Part shown: piece after piece, positions 50,758 through 58,623 of the stretch
Layout of the letters: each line of letters starts with the position of its first letter
How positions within the stretch are numbered: position 1 is the first letter of the stretch
From: DASVEE01 sp036380735
GTDB lineage: Bacteria > Acidobacteriota > Thermoanaerobaculia > Gp7-AA8
Direction of reading: 5' to 3'
Assembly: GCA_036380735.1 (NCBI GenBank)
Contig: DASVEE010000055.1
Span: 1 to 64,000 of the forward strand
DNA: 64,000 nt
Notes under the pieces: generated by a model
Databases searched by the model: none
What the model was told of the DNA's origin: nothing
What the model saw: the letters and a program-made list of their open reading frames with translations, nothing else
Made by a program: the position numbers and the translations under genes

Positions 50758-50763
50758 ATTTTA
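50758..50763 (-). promoter_or_regulatory. -10 box TAAAAT, leaderless-type
   Basis: TAAAAT on the minus strand ends 7 nt before the ATG at 50750. Confidence 0.55.
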
Positions 50764-50859
50764 CGGTGCTTTTCCGCCCTCGGTCGTCCGGTTCGCGGCT
50801 TGTGACACGACGTTTTCCGCCGCGGCACCGGCAACGGGGCGGCTCAGCGCGCGTACGAG

Positions 50860-50918
50860 GCGGTTTCGGACGTCGAAGGAAACCCGAAACCGGTTTCCAG
50901 TGGAAACCCGAAACCACC
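50860..50918. repeat. Small GGAAACCCGAAACC repeat
   Basis: GGAAACCCGAAACC occurs twice (about 50878 and 50903) with GGTTTCC between, so the segment can also pair with itself. It lies 20 bp past the SSB stop on the minus strand and may be an end-of-transcript structure. Confidence 0.5.
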
Positions 50919-50937
50919 CCACGCGTGTCGCGCGTTC

Positions 50938-51426
50938 CTAGAACGGAACGTCGTCGTCATCATCCATCGGTTCGTTGCCACCGCCGCCGCTGGACGGACG
51001 TCCGCCGCCACCGCCGCCGCTGCGCGACGGGTAGCGATTGCCGCCCCCGCCGCTGCCGCCGCCCTCGTAGCCACCGCCGCCGCCTTCATCACCGCGGCGG
51101 TCGAGCATCTGCATCGTGTTGGCGATGATCTCGGTGCGGTACTTCTTCTGGCCGCTTTCCTTGTCGTCCCACGAGTCGGTGCGGATCGAGCCCTCGATGT
51201 AGACGAGTTTTCCCTTCTTCAGGTACTGGCCGCAGATCTCGGCCAGCTTGCTCCACGCGACGATGTTGTGCCACTCGGTGCGCTCCTGGCGCTCGCCGCT
51301 GCGGTCGGTGAAACGCTCGTCGGTGGCGATCGTGAAGCGGGCGACCGAGGTGCCCTGCGGCGTGGAGCGGATCTCCGGATCCTTGCCCAGGCGGCCGACG
51401 AGAATGACTTTGTTGACGCTTGCCAT
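50938..51426 (-). CDS. ssb: Single-stranded DNA-binding protein
   Basis: 162 residues. OB-fold (1-110) with VNKVILVGRLGKDPEIR, ERTEWHNIVAW and LKKGKLVYIEGSIRTDSW; a Gly/Arg/Ser-rich linker; and the acidic tip DDDDDVPF that recruits repair and replication partners. Forms tetramers on single-stranded DNA. GGAGACACG before the ATG gives a good ribosome site. Divergent from the dtd gene. Confidence 0.97.
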   Translation of the reverse strand: MASVNKVILVGRLGKDPEIRSTPQGTSVARFTIATDERFTDRSGERQERTEWHNIVAWSKLAEICGQYLKKGKLVYIEGSIRTDSWDDKESGQKKYRTEIIANTMQMLDRRGDEGGGGGYEGGGSGGGGNRYPSRSGGGGGGRPSSGGGGNEPMDDDDDVPF

Positions 51427-51495
51427 CGTGTCTCCTTGTTCTAGGGGGCGGATTCTATCTGACGAGTTCCCGGATTCACCTTTTTCTCCAATCTG

Positions 51496-51501
51496 TAGAA
51501 T
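51496..51501 (+). promoter_or_regulatory. -10 box TAGAAT, leaderless-type
   Basis: TAGAAT ends 8 nt before the ATG at 51510; the spacer CCGCCCCC is nearly the same as that of the 29969 gene. Confidence 0.55.
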
Positions 51502-51509
51502 CCGCCCCC

Positions 51510-51944
51510 ATGAAATGCGTCATTCAGAGGGTGCGGCAGGCGTCGGTGAGCGTGGGCGGGGAGGTCGTCTCGAGCATCGGCACGGGGCTGCTGGTCCTGG
51601 CGGCGGTGGAGAAAGACGACCCTGAATCGCTGATGCTCGAAGCAGCGAAAAAGATCCGCGAGCTCCGCATCTTCTCCGACGAAGCGGGCAAGATGAACCG
51701 CGACGTCAGCGACGCCGGTGGCGCCATCCTGGCGGTGTCGCAGTTCACCCTGGCGGGCTCCATCGCCCGGGGCCGCCGCCCGAGCTTCGACGGCGCCGAA
51801 GAACCGGAACGCGCCCGGGCGCTGTTCGAGCTCTTCGTGCGGGAACTGGCCGTCACCGGCATCCCCGTGGCCACCGGCCGCTTCCGGGAACACATGATCG
51901 TGGCGCTGGAAAACGATGGACCGGTGACCTTCGTGTGGCCGTGA
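51510..51944 (+). CDS. dtd: D-aminoacyl-tRNA deacylase
   Basis: 144 residues. Removes D-amino acids (and Gly from tRNA-Ala) mischarged on tRNA. The chirality-checking SQFTL motif is present (LAVSQFTLAG), and the C-terminal region reads NDGPVTFVWP, containing the GPVT form of the family's Gly-cisPro motif. N-terminus MKCVIQRVRQASVSV is typical. Normal length. Confidence 0.96.
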   Translation: MKCVIQRVRQASVSVGGEVVSSIGTGLLVLAAVEKDDPESLMLEAAKKIRELRIFSDEAGKMNRDVSDAGGAILAVSQFTLAGSIARGRRPSFDGAEEPERARALFELFVRELAVTGIPVATGRFREHMIVALENDGPVTFVWP

Positions 51945-51970
51945 ATTGGACACGGATCGGACAGCAAGCT

Positions 51971-52285
51971 TCAGCCTGGACGTTTGCGCCCGTTCGCCGC
52001 CTTCGGTCCCGCTGCCGGCGTCCGTTCCTGCTTGAGCCGGTCCGCCAGAAACACCTTCAACAGCGACTGATACGGCACGTCGCGCTGATTCGCCAGCAGC
52101 TTGAGCTCCGCAATCATGGATTCCGGAAGGCGGAGGGAGATCGTGCGAAGCGTCGGCCGGAGATTCGGCGCGGTCACCTTTTGCGCCCTGGACCAATCGA
52201 CGTAGTCGGTCGAGTCTTCGTTTGCCCAAAAGTCGCGCTCGGCGTCTTCATCCTTGAACGTCGGTATCTTCTTTCGTTCCTTCAT
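51971..52285 (-). CDS. brnA: BrnA-type antitoxin
   Basis: 104 residues. The N-terminal half reads KKIPTFKDEDAERDFW and DSTDYVDWSRAQ, characteristic of BrnA-like antitoxins; the C-terminal ribbon-helix-helix is TISLRLPESMIAELKLLA. It neutralises BrnT and, as a dimer, represses the operon. The ATG at 52285 is preferred to one at 52306. The start lies inside the 3' end of the toxin gene in another frame. Confidence 0.9.
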   Translation of the reverse strand: MKERKKIPTFKDEDAERDFWANEDSTDYVDWSRAQKVTAPNLRPTLRTISLRLPESMIAELKLLANQRDVPYQSLLKVFLADRLKQERTPAAGPKAANGRKRPG

Positions 52286-52571
52286 AGATTCTCCGCTCCC
52301 GGGCATTCATGTCACGCGCCGAGATCGGCCGTACGAGGCGGCCCCGCACCGTGAATGCGACGAACAACCATCGTCCCCGGTTTGTCTGTCCCAGCGTGTA
52401 GTACCGCGGTTCCAGTTGCGAATGAGCGTCATCACCGCCGAACGCGATCGGCATGTTGAAGAACACTTCTTCTATTTCCCAATCCGCCACGCTGTGCTTG
52501 GGCCAATTCTTTCCGATGTTGCCATCGTCCCAGTCGAAGCCTTCCCACTCGGTGGGGTCCAGCCTAACCAC
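52248..52571 (-). CDS. brnT: BrnT-family toxin
   Basis: 107 residues. BrnT ribonuclease-fold: FDWDDGNIGKNWPKHSV, EEVFFNMP, RYYTLGQTNRGRWLFVAFTVRGR and PISARDMNARERR. The conserved Lys/His and Arg positions for RelE-like RNA cleavage appear intact. It is first in the operon, toxin before antitoxin, as usual for brnTA. A 21-bp dyad lies 6 bp upstream. Confidence 0.92.
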   Translation of the reverse strand: MVRLDPTEWEGFDWDDGNIGKNWPKHSVADWEIEEVFFNMPIAFGGDDAHSQLEPRYYTLGQTNRGRWLFVAFTVRGRLVRPISARDMNARERRIYEGTKEDTDVQG

Positions 52572-52577
52572 GATCTG

Positions 52578-52598
52578 TGTATATCGTGCGTGTATACA
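52578..52598. promoter_or_regulatory. Dyad operator TGTATA-N9-TATACA
   Basis: A perfect 6-bp inverted repeat with 9-bp spacing (TGTATA at 52578, TATACA at 52593), AT-rich in a GC-rich region and 6 bp upstream of brnT. The likely target of BrnA autoregulation; the arms also look like -10 elements. Confidence 0.65.
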
Positions 52599-52638
52599 TC
52601 AGGTCAACCGCGGCATCAGGCCGCCCACCTCCCCCAGC

Positions 52639-52682
52639 TCCCATAGGTCCTATAGGTCCCATCCGTCCCATCGGTCCCATCC
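52639..52682. repeat. Type N single arm
   Basis: CCATAGGT/CCTATAGGT/CCATCCGT/CCATCGGT units only; no left arm. Lies 20 bp before the leuS -10 box. Confidence 0.8.
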
Positions 52683-52702
52683 AACCCCTTCGCGCGCCCG
52701 GC

Positions 52703-52708
52703 TATACT
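52703..52708 (+). promoter_or_regulatory. -10 box TATACT, leaderless-type
   Basis: TATACT ends 10 nt before the leuS ATG at 52719. Confidence 0.55.
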
Positions 52709-52718
52709 CCCGCTTCCT

Positions 52719-55262
52719 ATGCAATACCGACCAACCGAAATCGAGCCCAAATGGCAGCAGCGCTGGGCCGAGGCTCGCGTCGCGGAAATCGACGTCAGCG
52801 CCCCGGGCGACAAGCTGTACATGCTCAATATGTTCCCCTACCCCTCGGGCGATCTGCACGTCGGGCACGGGCGCAACTACATCCTCGGCGACGCCGTCTA
52901 TCGCTTCTTCCGCATGCGCGGCCTTGCCGCGCTCAACCCGATGGGATGGGACGCGTTCGGCCTGCCGGCCGAGAACGCCGCCATCAAGCGGGGGACGCAT
53001 CCCCGCGAGTGGACGCTCGGCAACATCGGCCGGATGAAGAAGCAGTTCGCGCGCTGGGGCATCCTCTACGACTGGTCGAAAGAGATCGCCTCGTGCGAGC
53101 CCGAGTACTACAAGTGGAACCAGTGGCTCTTCCTCCAGCTCTACAAGCGCGGCCTCGCATACCGCGGTACCGCGCCGGTGAACTGGTGCCCGCAGGACCA
53201 GACCGTGCTCGCGAACGAGCAGGTCATCGACGGCCGCTGCGATCGTTGCGGCGCCACCGTCGAGCAGCGTGAGCTCTCGCAGTGGTTCCTGAAGATCACC
53301 GAATACGCCGACCGCCTCGACGCCGGTCTCGACACGCTCGAGCACTGGCCCGAGAAGGTCAAGCTGATGCAGCGCAACTGGATCGGACGCTCGCGCGGCG
53401 CCGACGTCGATTTCACCGTCCCGGCGCTGAACAAGCCGATCCGCGTCTTCACGACGCGGCCGGACACGATCTTCGGCGCCACGTTCATGGTCCTCGCGCC
53501 GGAGCATCCCGACGTCGCCACGCTCATTGCCGAGCACCCCGAGCGCGAAGAGCTCGAGCAGTGGATCACCGGTGTCCGCAACCAGTCGAACCTGGAGCGC
53601 CAGGAAGCCGGCAAGGAAGGACGCTTCACCGGCAAGTTCGCGGTCAATCCGTTCACGAACGAAGAGATCCCGATCTGGCTCGGCAACTTCGTCCTGCCGC
53701 AGTACGGCACCGGCGCAATCATGTCCGTCCCGGCGCACGACCAGCGCGACTTCGAGTTCGCCCGCCAGTACAAACTGCCGCTCCGCCTCGTCGTCCGTCC
53801 GGCCGATGGCGGCGACACACCCAACGTCGACGACCTCACCGAAGCCTTCACCTTCAAGGATGAAACCGGGCGCGCGGTGAACTCCGGCCTCCTCGACGGC
53901 CTCACGGTCCCGAAGGCGATCGACCGGATCATCGACGAGATCGAGCGCCGCGGCATCGGCAAGGGCACGGTGCGCTACCGCCTGCGCGACTGGCTGATCT
54001 CGCGCCAGCGCTACTGGGGCACGCCGATCCCGATGATCTACTGCGAGCAGTGCGGCCTCGTGCCGGTGCCGGAGGAACAGCTCCCGGTCACGCTGCCGCT
54101 CGACGTGCCGTTCACCGGCCGCGAAGGGAACCCGCTCGCGAAGCACGAAGCCTTCGTCAACGTCACGTGCCCGCAGTGCAACGCCCCGGCGAAGCGCGAG
54201 ACGGACACGATGGACACCTTCGTCGACTCGTCGTGGTACTACGCGCGCTTCATCACGCCGCGCGACGGGACGAAGATCTTTGATTCGAGCCTCGTCAACC
54301 GCTGGCTTCCCGTCGACCAGTACATCGGCGGCATCGAGCACGCCATCCTCCACCTGCTCTACGCGCGCTTCATTACGCGCACGCTGCACGACATGGGGCT
54401 CGTGGAGTTCGAAGAGCCGTTCACGCGCCTCTTCAACCAGGGCGTGATCACGAAGGAAGGCTACAAGGACGCACACGGCTCGTGGGTCTCGCCCACCGAA
54501 GTGACGTGGCGCGACGAGAAGCCGTACCGCGGCGAAGAGCCGCTGACGGCCGAAGTCACCAAGATGTCGAAGTCGCGCCTCAACGTCGTGCCGCCCGATG
54601 AGCTGATCGAGAAGTACGGCGCCGACACGGAGCGCGTGTACACGCTCTTCATCGCGCCGCCGGAGAAGGAGGCCGCCTGGTCCGACGAGGGCGTCATCGG
54701 CGCCTTCCGCTTCCTCGGACGCGTCTGGCACATGGGCGTGCAACTCGCCGAGCTCCGCGAAGGCAGTGGCGATCCGTCGAAGGTCATCCGCAAAATGCAC
54801 CAGACCATCGACGCCGTCACCCGCCGGATCGAACGCTTCGAGTTCAACACCGCCATCTCCTCGCTGATGGAACTGTCCAACGCGATCGGCGAAGCACTCG
54901 CCGGCGGCACCGACCCGATTGGTGTCCGTCAGGCCTACGAAGCGCTGCTCCAGCTCCTCCACCCCTTCGCACCCCACGTGACGGAAGAGCTGTGGACGAT
55001 GTTCGGCCACGAGGGGTTCGTGCTGACCTCGACCTGGCCCACCGCCAACCCGGAGCTGATGCAGGAAGACACCGTCGTCGTCGCCGTCCAGGTCAACGGC
55101 AAGCTCCGCGGCCAGGTGGAAGTGCCGTCGCCGCCGGAAGAACAACTGGTGATGGAGCGCGTCCGCGGCAGTGAGAAGATCCGCCAGTGGATCGAGGGGA
55201 AAGACGTGATCAAAGTGATCTATGTACCAGGCAAACTGGTGAATCTGGTGGTGAAGGGATGA
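52719..55262 (+). CDS. leuS: Leucyl-tRNA synthetase
   Basis: 847 residues, class I synthetase. The HIGH box is HVGHGRNYILGD (NMFPYPSGDLHVGHGRN start), the editing domain (about 225-415) includes TRPDTIFGATF and VPAHDQRDFEF, and the KMSKS loop is VTKMSKSRLNVV. Zinc-finger-like CPQC and C-x2-C (YCEQCG) motifs are present. Full length with C-terminal anticodon and extension domains. Followed without a gap by lptE. Confidence 0.98.
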   Translation: MQYRPTEIEPKWQQRWAEARVAEIDVSAPGDKLYMLNMFPYPSGDLHVGHGRNYILGDAVYRFFRMRGLAALNPMGWDAFGLPAENAAIKRGTHPREWTLGNIGRMKKQFARWGILYDWSKEIASCEPEYYKWNQWLFLQLYKRGLAYRGTAPVNWCPQDQTVLANEQVIDGRCDRCGATVEQRELSQWFLKITEYADRLDAGLDTLEHWPEKVKLMQRNWIGRSRGADVDFTVPALNKPIRVFTTRPDTIFGATFMVLAPEHPDVATLIAEHPEREELEQWITGVRNQSNLERQEAGKEGRFTGKFAVNPFTNEEIPIWLGNFVLPQYGTGAIMSVPAHDQRDFEFARQYKLPLRLVVRPADGGDTPNVDDLTEAFTFKDETGRAVNSGLLDGLTVPKAIDRIIDEIERRGIGKGTVRYRLRDWLISRQRYWGTPIPMIYCEQCGLVPVPEEQLPVTLPLDVPFTGREGNPLAKHEAFVNVTCPQCNAPAKRETDTMDTFVDSSWYYARFITPRDGTKIFDSSLVNRWLPVDQYIGGIEHAILHLLYARFITRTLHDMGLVEFEEPFTRLFNQGVITKEGYKDAHGSWVSPTEVTWRDEKPYRGEEPLTAEVTKMSKSRLNVVPPDELIEKYGADTERVYTLFIAPPEKEAAWSDEGVIGAFRFLGRVWHMGVQLAELREGSGDPSKVIRKMHQTIDAVTRRIERFEFNTAISSLMELSNAIGEALAGGTDPIGVRQAYEALLQLLHPFAPHVTEELWTMFGHEGFVLTSTWPTANPELMQEDTVVVAVQVNGKLRGQVEVPSPPEEQLVMERVRGSEKIRQWIEGKDVIKVIYVPGKLVNLVVKG

Positions 55263-55810
55263 TGAGCCCCCGCACGAAGTCCGTTTTCGGTGTTCGGTTG
55301 TCGGTTTTCGGTCTCTGCACGATCGCGTTGCTCGCCACGTCCGGCTGCGGCTACGGGCTCGTCGGCCGGGGTAACTTCCTCGACCCCTCGATCCGCTCGA
55401 TCGAAGTGCCCTCCTTCGTGAACCGCACGACCCGCGTCGAGCTGGAACAGCTCGTCACCCAGGAAGTGACCGAGGAACTGGTCTCCCGCGGCCGCCTCCG
55501 CCTGGTGACGAGCTCGAAAGAAGCGGACGTCATCCTCCGCGGCTCCATCGACAGCTTCGGCATCAACCCCGTCGCCTTCGAACAAGGCCGGGCAACTCGT
55601 TACCAGATCTCCATCACCGCGAAGATCGAATTGCTGGATCATCGCAACGAGGACAAGGTGCTCTGGCGCAACGACCAGTACCGCTTCGTCGAAAACTATG
55701 AGGTCAATCTGGCCACGACCGACGCGTTCGATCAGGAAAGCCGCGCGATCCGCGAGATCGCAGTGCGCTTCGCCGAGACACTCGTCGCATCGCTGCTGGA
55801 AGGCTTCTAG
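55262..55810 (+). CDS. lptE: LptE-type LPS assembly lipoprotein
   Basis: 182 residues. Lipobox SGCGYGLVGR, then the LptE fold: RSIEVPSFVNRTTRVELE, TQEVTEELVSRGRLRLV and EADVILRGSIDSF. It plugs the LptD barrel in the outer membrane. The ATG at 55262 overlaps the leuS stop; an ATG one codon earlier is also possible. The signal peptide SVFGVRLSVFG is encoded by a type H1 repeat arm (55280-55311), so the repeat has become part of the export signal. LeuS-LptE order is common in many bacteria. Confidence 0.88.
   Translation: MSPRTKSVFGVRLSVFGLCTIALLATSGCGYGLVGRGNFLDPSIRSIEVPSFVNRTTRVELEQLVTQEVTEELVSRGRLRLVTSSKEADVILRGSIDSFGINPVAFEQGRATRYQISITAKIELLDHRNEDKVLWRNDQYRFVENYEVNLATTDAFDQESRAIREIAVRFAETLVASLLEGF
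55280..55311. repeat. Type H1 arm within the lptE signal peptide
   Basis: GTTTTCGGTGTTCGGTTGTC and GGTTTTCGGT heptamer pattern, only one arm. Translates to VFGVRLSVFG in the hydrophobic stretch of the lipoprotein signal. Confidence 0.75.
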
Positions 55811-55827
55811 CCGGATCGAGAGAGAGA

Positions 55828-55985
55828 CGACGGGAGGCCTCCGGCGGGCCGGTACGACCGGCAGCGCTTGTTGGCATAGCCTCGGCCGCAGGTTTCGCTC
55901 GAACACGATCGAAGCGGTGTCACGTGGTGTGGGGTTGGCCCCCAAGCGCCGCCGGTCGTACCGGCCCGCCGGAGGCCCCTCGTCG
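55828..55985. repeat. 158-bp inverted repeat with 43-bp arms
   Basis: Arms 55828-55870 and 55943-55985 are complementary with about three mismatches (core CGGGCCGGTACGACCGG). The 72-bp loop is unique. No other copy seen in this window. Fills the gap between lptE and the VWFA gene; could be a terminator-like structure or a MITE. Confidence 0.85.
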
Positions 55986-56023
55986 TTCCCTGTTGCCCGG
56001 CAGAAACCGTCAGGAGGATACGC

Positions 56024-57652
56024 ATGATTGCTCGGTGGAGTGCTGTGCTGGTGTTGGTGGCTGCTGCTGCGTTCGGGCAGGTGAGTGAGACGCTCGAGGT
56101 GGCGGTGACGAGTGTCGACGTCGTCGTGACGGATGGGCGAGGGAATCCGGTGCGAGGGCTGACGAAGGAGGACTTCGAGGTCCGGCAGAATGGGGAGCGG
56201 CGGGAGATCACGAACTTTTCGGAGCTGGTGAAGGGGAGTGCGGCGGAGCCGGCGCCGCGGCGGATTCTCGTGTTCTTCGACAACACGACGCTGACGATGC
56301 CGCGGCGGCGGGCGACGGTGGATGCGTTGCAAAAGTGGATGACCGAGGTGGTGCGTCCGACGGACAGCATCATGATCGTGTCGTCGAATCCCGGGCTGAC
56401 GGTGAAGCAGGAGTGGACCCGCGACCCCGCGAAGGTGGCGGCGGCGCTGGATGCTTTGCAGAAGGAGTCGCCGGGGCGGCAGGAGCTCGAGAAGCGGCGG
56501 GCGGATCAGTCCATCCGCAATGTCCTTTCGCGTGCGGAAGAGAGTGGAATGGGACCGGGCGGCGGGAACGTGGCGCCGGTGTCGTTCGACGAGTTGCTGC
56601 AGGTGGCGCGTGTGTATGCCTCGTCGTCGATGGCGGACTCGCAGGTGCTGGCGCGGTCGCTGGGCGGGGTGGTCAACTACTTCTCGCGGCTGCCGGAGAA
56701 GAAGGTGCTGCTGGTCGTCGGTGAGGGATTGCAGGTCAATCCCGGGTACGACATGTTCGCGTATCTCAATACGCTGAAGATGCAGATCGAGACGGGGCAG
56801 AGCTATCCGCGGCTGAAGGGGACGGCGCAGCGTGCGGTGCCGTTGTCGGAGGCGACGCAGTACGACATCGCGCCGGCGCTGCGGTCGATCTCGCAGGCGG
56901 CGACGGACAAGGGTGTCGTCATCTACGCGCTGAATCCCGGGCAGAACGAGGCCATCTCCGGCAACGTGGAGAGGACCGGGCCGAGCGACAACATCGGCGA
57001 CTTTGCCAAGACCACGGGCAACATGAGCGGCTATCAAGTGTTGACCGGCGACACCGGCGGGCGCGGGTTCTTCGGGGCGAAGCCGAACGTGGCGTTCGCC
57101 GAGATCCAGCGCGAGCTCGACGCGTACTACTCGATCGGGTTCCGCAGCGCCGGTGCGCGCAAGCCGGGCTCGGTGGTGGTGAAAACGAAGGCGGGGCACC
57201 GTGTGCGCGAGACGCTCGCCGCGGCGCCGATGACGATTGCCGATACGGTGAAGGACACGGTCCTGGCGAACCACGTGACGCCGCCGGCCGCGAACGACCT
57301 CGGGATCAAGCTCGCGGCCGATCCTCCGGTGGCGGAGGGGGAGAAGCGCAAGGTCGCGCTCAAGGTGCTGATCCCGATCGACAACCTCAAGCTCGAGCGC
57401 CAGGGGAACGAAGTCGCCGGCGGGTTCACGGTGTACATCTCCACGGGCGACGCCCGCGGTGCGGCGTCCGAGGTGAACAGCCAGGCGCACCAGGTGCGCT
57501 GGCCGGCGGAGGGTGTGGCGCAGGCCAAAGGCAAAGGCGTGCTGATGACCTTCAACGTCGAAGTCATGCTGGAACCCGGCCGCACGCAGATCTCCGTGGC
57601 GGTGGTGGACCAGGGGAGTGAACGCGTAGGGTACGAAGTGATGAAGCTGTAG
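56024..57652 (+). CDS. Secreted VWFA-related protein (acidobacterial type)
   Basis: 542 residues. Signal peptide MIARWSAVLVLVAAAAFG, then the beta-rich lead region VTSVDVVVTDGRGNPVRGLT plus EDFEVRQNGERREITNF, followed by a von Willebrand A-like domain with RRILVFFDNTTL. This layout is that of the VWFA-related proteins abundant in Acidobacteriota. The C-terminal 150 residues form another beta domain. AGGAGG lies 6 bp before the ATG. The gene prefers GTG/GGG codons more than its neighbours. Confidence 0.88.
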   Translation: MIARWSAVLVLVAAAAFGQVSETLEVAVTSVDVVVTDGRGNPVRGLTKEDFEVRQNGERREITNFSELVKGSAAEPAPRRILVFFDNTTLTMPRRRATVDALQKWMTEVVRPTDSIMIVSSNPGLTVKQEWTRDPAKVAAALDALQKESPGRQELEKRRADQSIRNVLSRAEESGMGPGGGNVAPVSFDELLQVARVYASSSMADSQVLARSLGGVVNYFSRLPEKKVLLVVGEGLQVNPGYDMFAYLNTLKMQIETGQSYPRLKGTAQRAVPLSEATQYDIAPALRSISQAATDKGVVIYALNPGQNEAISGNVERTGPSDNIGDFAKTTGNMSGYQVLTGDTGGRGFFGAKPNVAFAEIQRELDAYYSIGFRSAGARKPGSVVVKTKAGHRVRETLAAAPMTIADTVKDTVLANHVTPPAANDLGIKLAADPPVAEGEKRKVALKVLIPIDNLKLERQGNEVAGGFTVYISTGDARGAASEVNSQAHQVRWPAEGVAQAKGKGVLMTFNVEVMLEPGRTQISVAVVDQGSERVGYEVMKL

Positions 57653-57656
57653 GACC

Positions 57657-57738
57657 GGGGAAGGATAGGACCTATGGGCCCAGCCTTTGTCCCATAGGTC
57701 CTGTTCGTCCCATAGGTCCCATTGGTCCTATCGTTTCC
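57657..57738. repeat. Type N hairpin between convergent genes
   Basis: GGAAGGATAGGACC left arm, short, then right arm CCATAGGT/CCTGTTCGT/CCATAGGT ending GGTCCTATCGTTTCC. Confidence 0.85.
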
Positions 57739-57740
57739 TG

Positions 57741-58220
57741 CTACGGTTCGTCGATGGAGATCGTGTAGCGCCCGCCGTCGTCGGACATGGTCAGATGCCC
57801 CCGGGACCGGTACATCTCCACGATGTGCTCCAGCAACTCGTCGGGGATCTGGGCGCCGGTGAGGACGTCCTCCAGGAAGCGGCGTGTCACGGCGTGGAGG
57901 TTGGCGCGATCCAGTGCGCCGCCGCGCGCGGAGCGCTGCAGGGCGTCGAAGAGCTGGCGCTCTTCATCGGGCGACAGCGACAGCGAATCGTCCGCCACCG
58001 CGATCGAGGCGATGGCCGCGTCCGACAGCGACCACGCGCGTTCCGTCGCGCGCGACAGCATCCCCGCCGCCACCAGCGCTCGCGCCACCGACGCCAGCTC
58101 CTCGGGTGAGAACAGCCGTCCCTGAGGCAGCGCGGTGATGCACGCCGCGACGTCGGAAGGGGCGATCAGCCCGCGTCCGCAGCGGGTCCAGAGGAGGGTG
58201 ATGAGGGCGGTGTGGTTCAT
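57741..58220 (-). CDS. Hypothetical protein
   Basis: 159 residues, mostly helical, no signal peptide or TM. Contains SPEELASVARALVAAGMLSRATERAWSLS in the first half, compatible with a winged-helix-like fold, and ends with GGRYTISIDEP strands. No family recognised. It lies downstream of rpsT but behind its terminator. Confidence 0.65.
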   Translation of the reverse strand: MNHTALITLLWTRCGRGLIAPSDVAACITALPQGRLFSPEELASVARALVAAGMLSRATERAWSLSDAAIASIAVADDSLSLSPDEERQLFDALQRSARGGALDRANLHAVTRRFLEDVLTGAQIPDELLEHIVEMYRSRGHLTMSDDGGRYTISIDEP

Positions 58221-58230
58221 GGGTACAAAC

Positions 58231-58257
58231 GAAAACGGCGCACCGAGAGGTGCGCCG
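58231..58257 (-). terminator. rpsT Rho-independent terminator
   Basis: On the minus strand, a perfect 9-bp stem CGGCGCACC / GGTGCGCCG with TCTC loop (58236-58257) is followed by TTTTCGTTTG. It lies 27 bp past the S20 stop codon. Confidence 0.85.
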
Positions 58258-58283
58258 CTCGCGATCGTCGAGGATCGAAACGC

Positions 58284-58553
58284 TTACTTCGTGTCGGCGG
58301 CAGCGCGCTTGGAAGCGGCGGCCAGACGCGACTTGTAGCGGTTCGCGGTGTTCTCTTTGATCAGGCCTTTCTTGGCCGCCCGGTCGATGACCGAAAATCC
58401 ATTCGAGAGAACGTCCTTGTCCGTGTCGCCGCCCTGGATCGTCGCGCGCGTGGTCTTGAGCACGCCGCGGAGGCGGGACTTGTCGGCGCGGTTGCGCGCC
58501 TTACGTTTTTCGGCCTGACGTCTCTGTTTCTCGGCCGAGGCAATATTCGCCAT
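58284..58553 (-). CDS. rpsT: 30S ribosomal protein S20
   Basis: 89 residues, basic helical bundle: MANIASAEKQRRQAEKRKAR start, then NRADKSRLRGVLK and KGLIKENTANRYKSRL. Binds 16S rRNA early in 30S assembly. Normal length. GGAGCAG before the ATG is the ribosome site. Single-gene unit with its own terminator; a GC hairpin lies 32 bp upstream of the start. Confidence 0.97.
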   Translation of the reverse strand: MANIASAEKQRRQAEKRKARNRADKSRLRGVLKTTRATIQGGDTDKDVLSNGFSVIDRAAKKGLIKENTANRYKSRLAAASKRAAADTK

Positions 58554-58584
58554 GAAATCTGCTCCTGATTAGTGTTGAACTGAC

Positions 58585-58606
58585 CGGACCGGCTCCTGCC
58601 GGTCCG
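58585..58606 (-). other. GC hairpin upstream of rpsT
   Basis: Perfect 8-bp stem CGGACCGG / CCGGTCCG with a 6-nt loop, between cpoB and rpsT on the minus strand. No T-run follows, so it is either the end structure of the tol-pal transcript or part of the S20 leader. Confidence 0.55.
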
Positions 58607-58623
58607 AGTGAAAGCCGCTGAGT

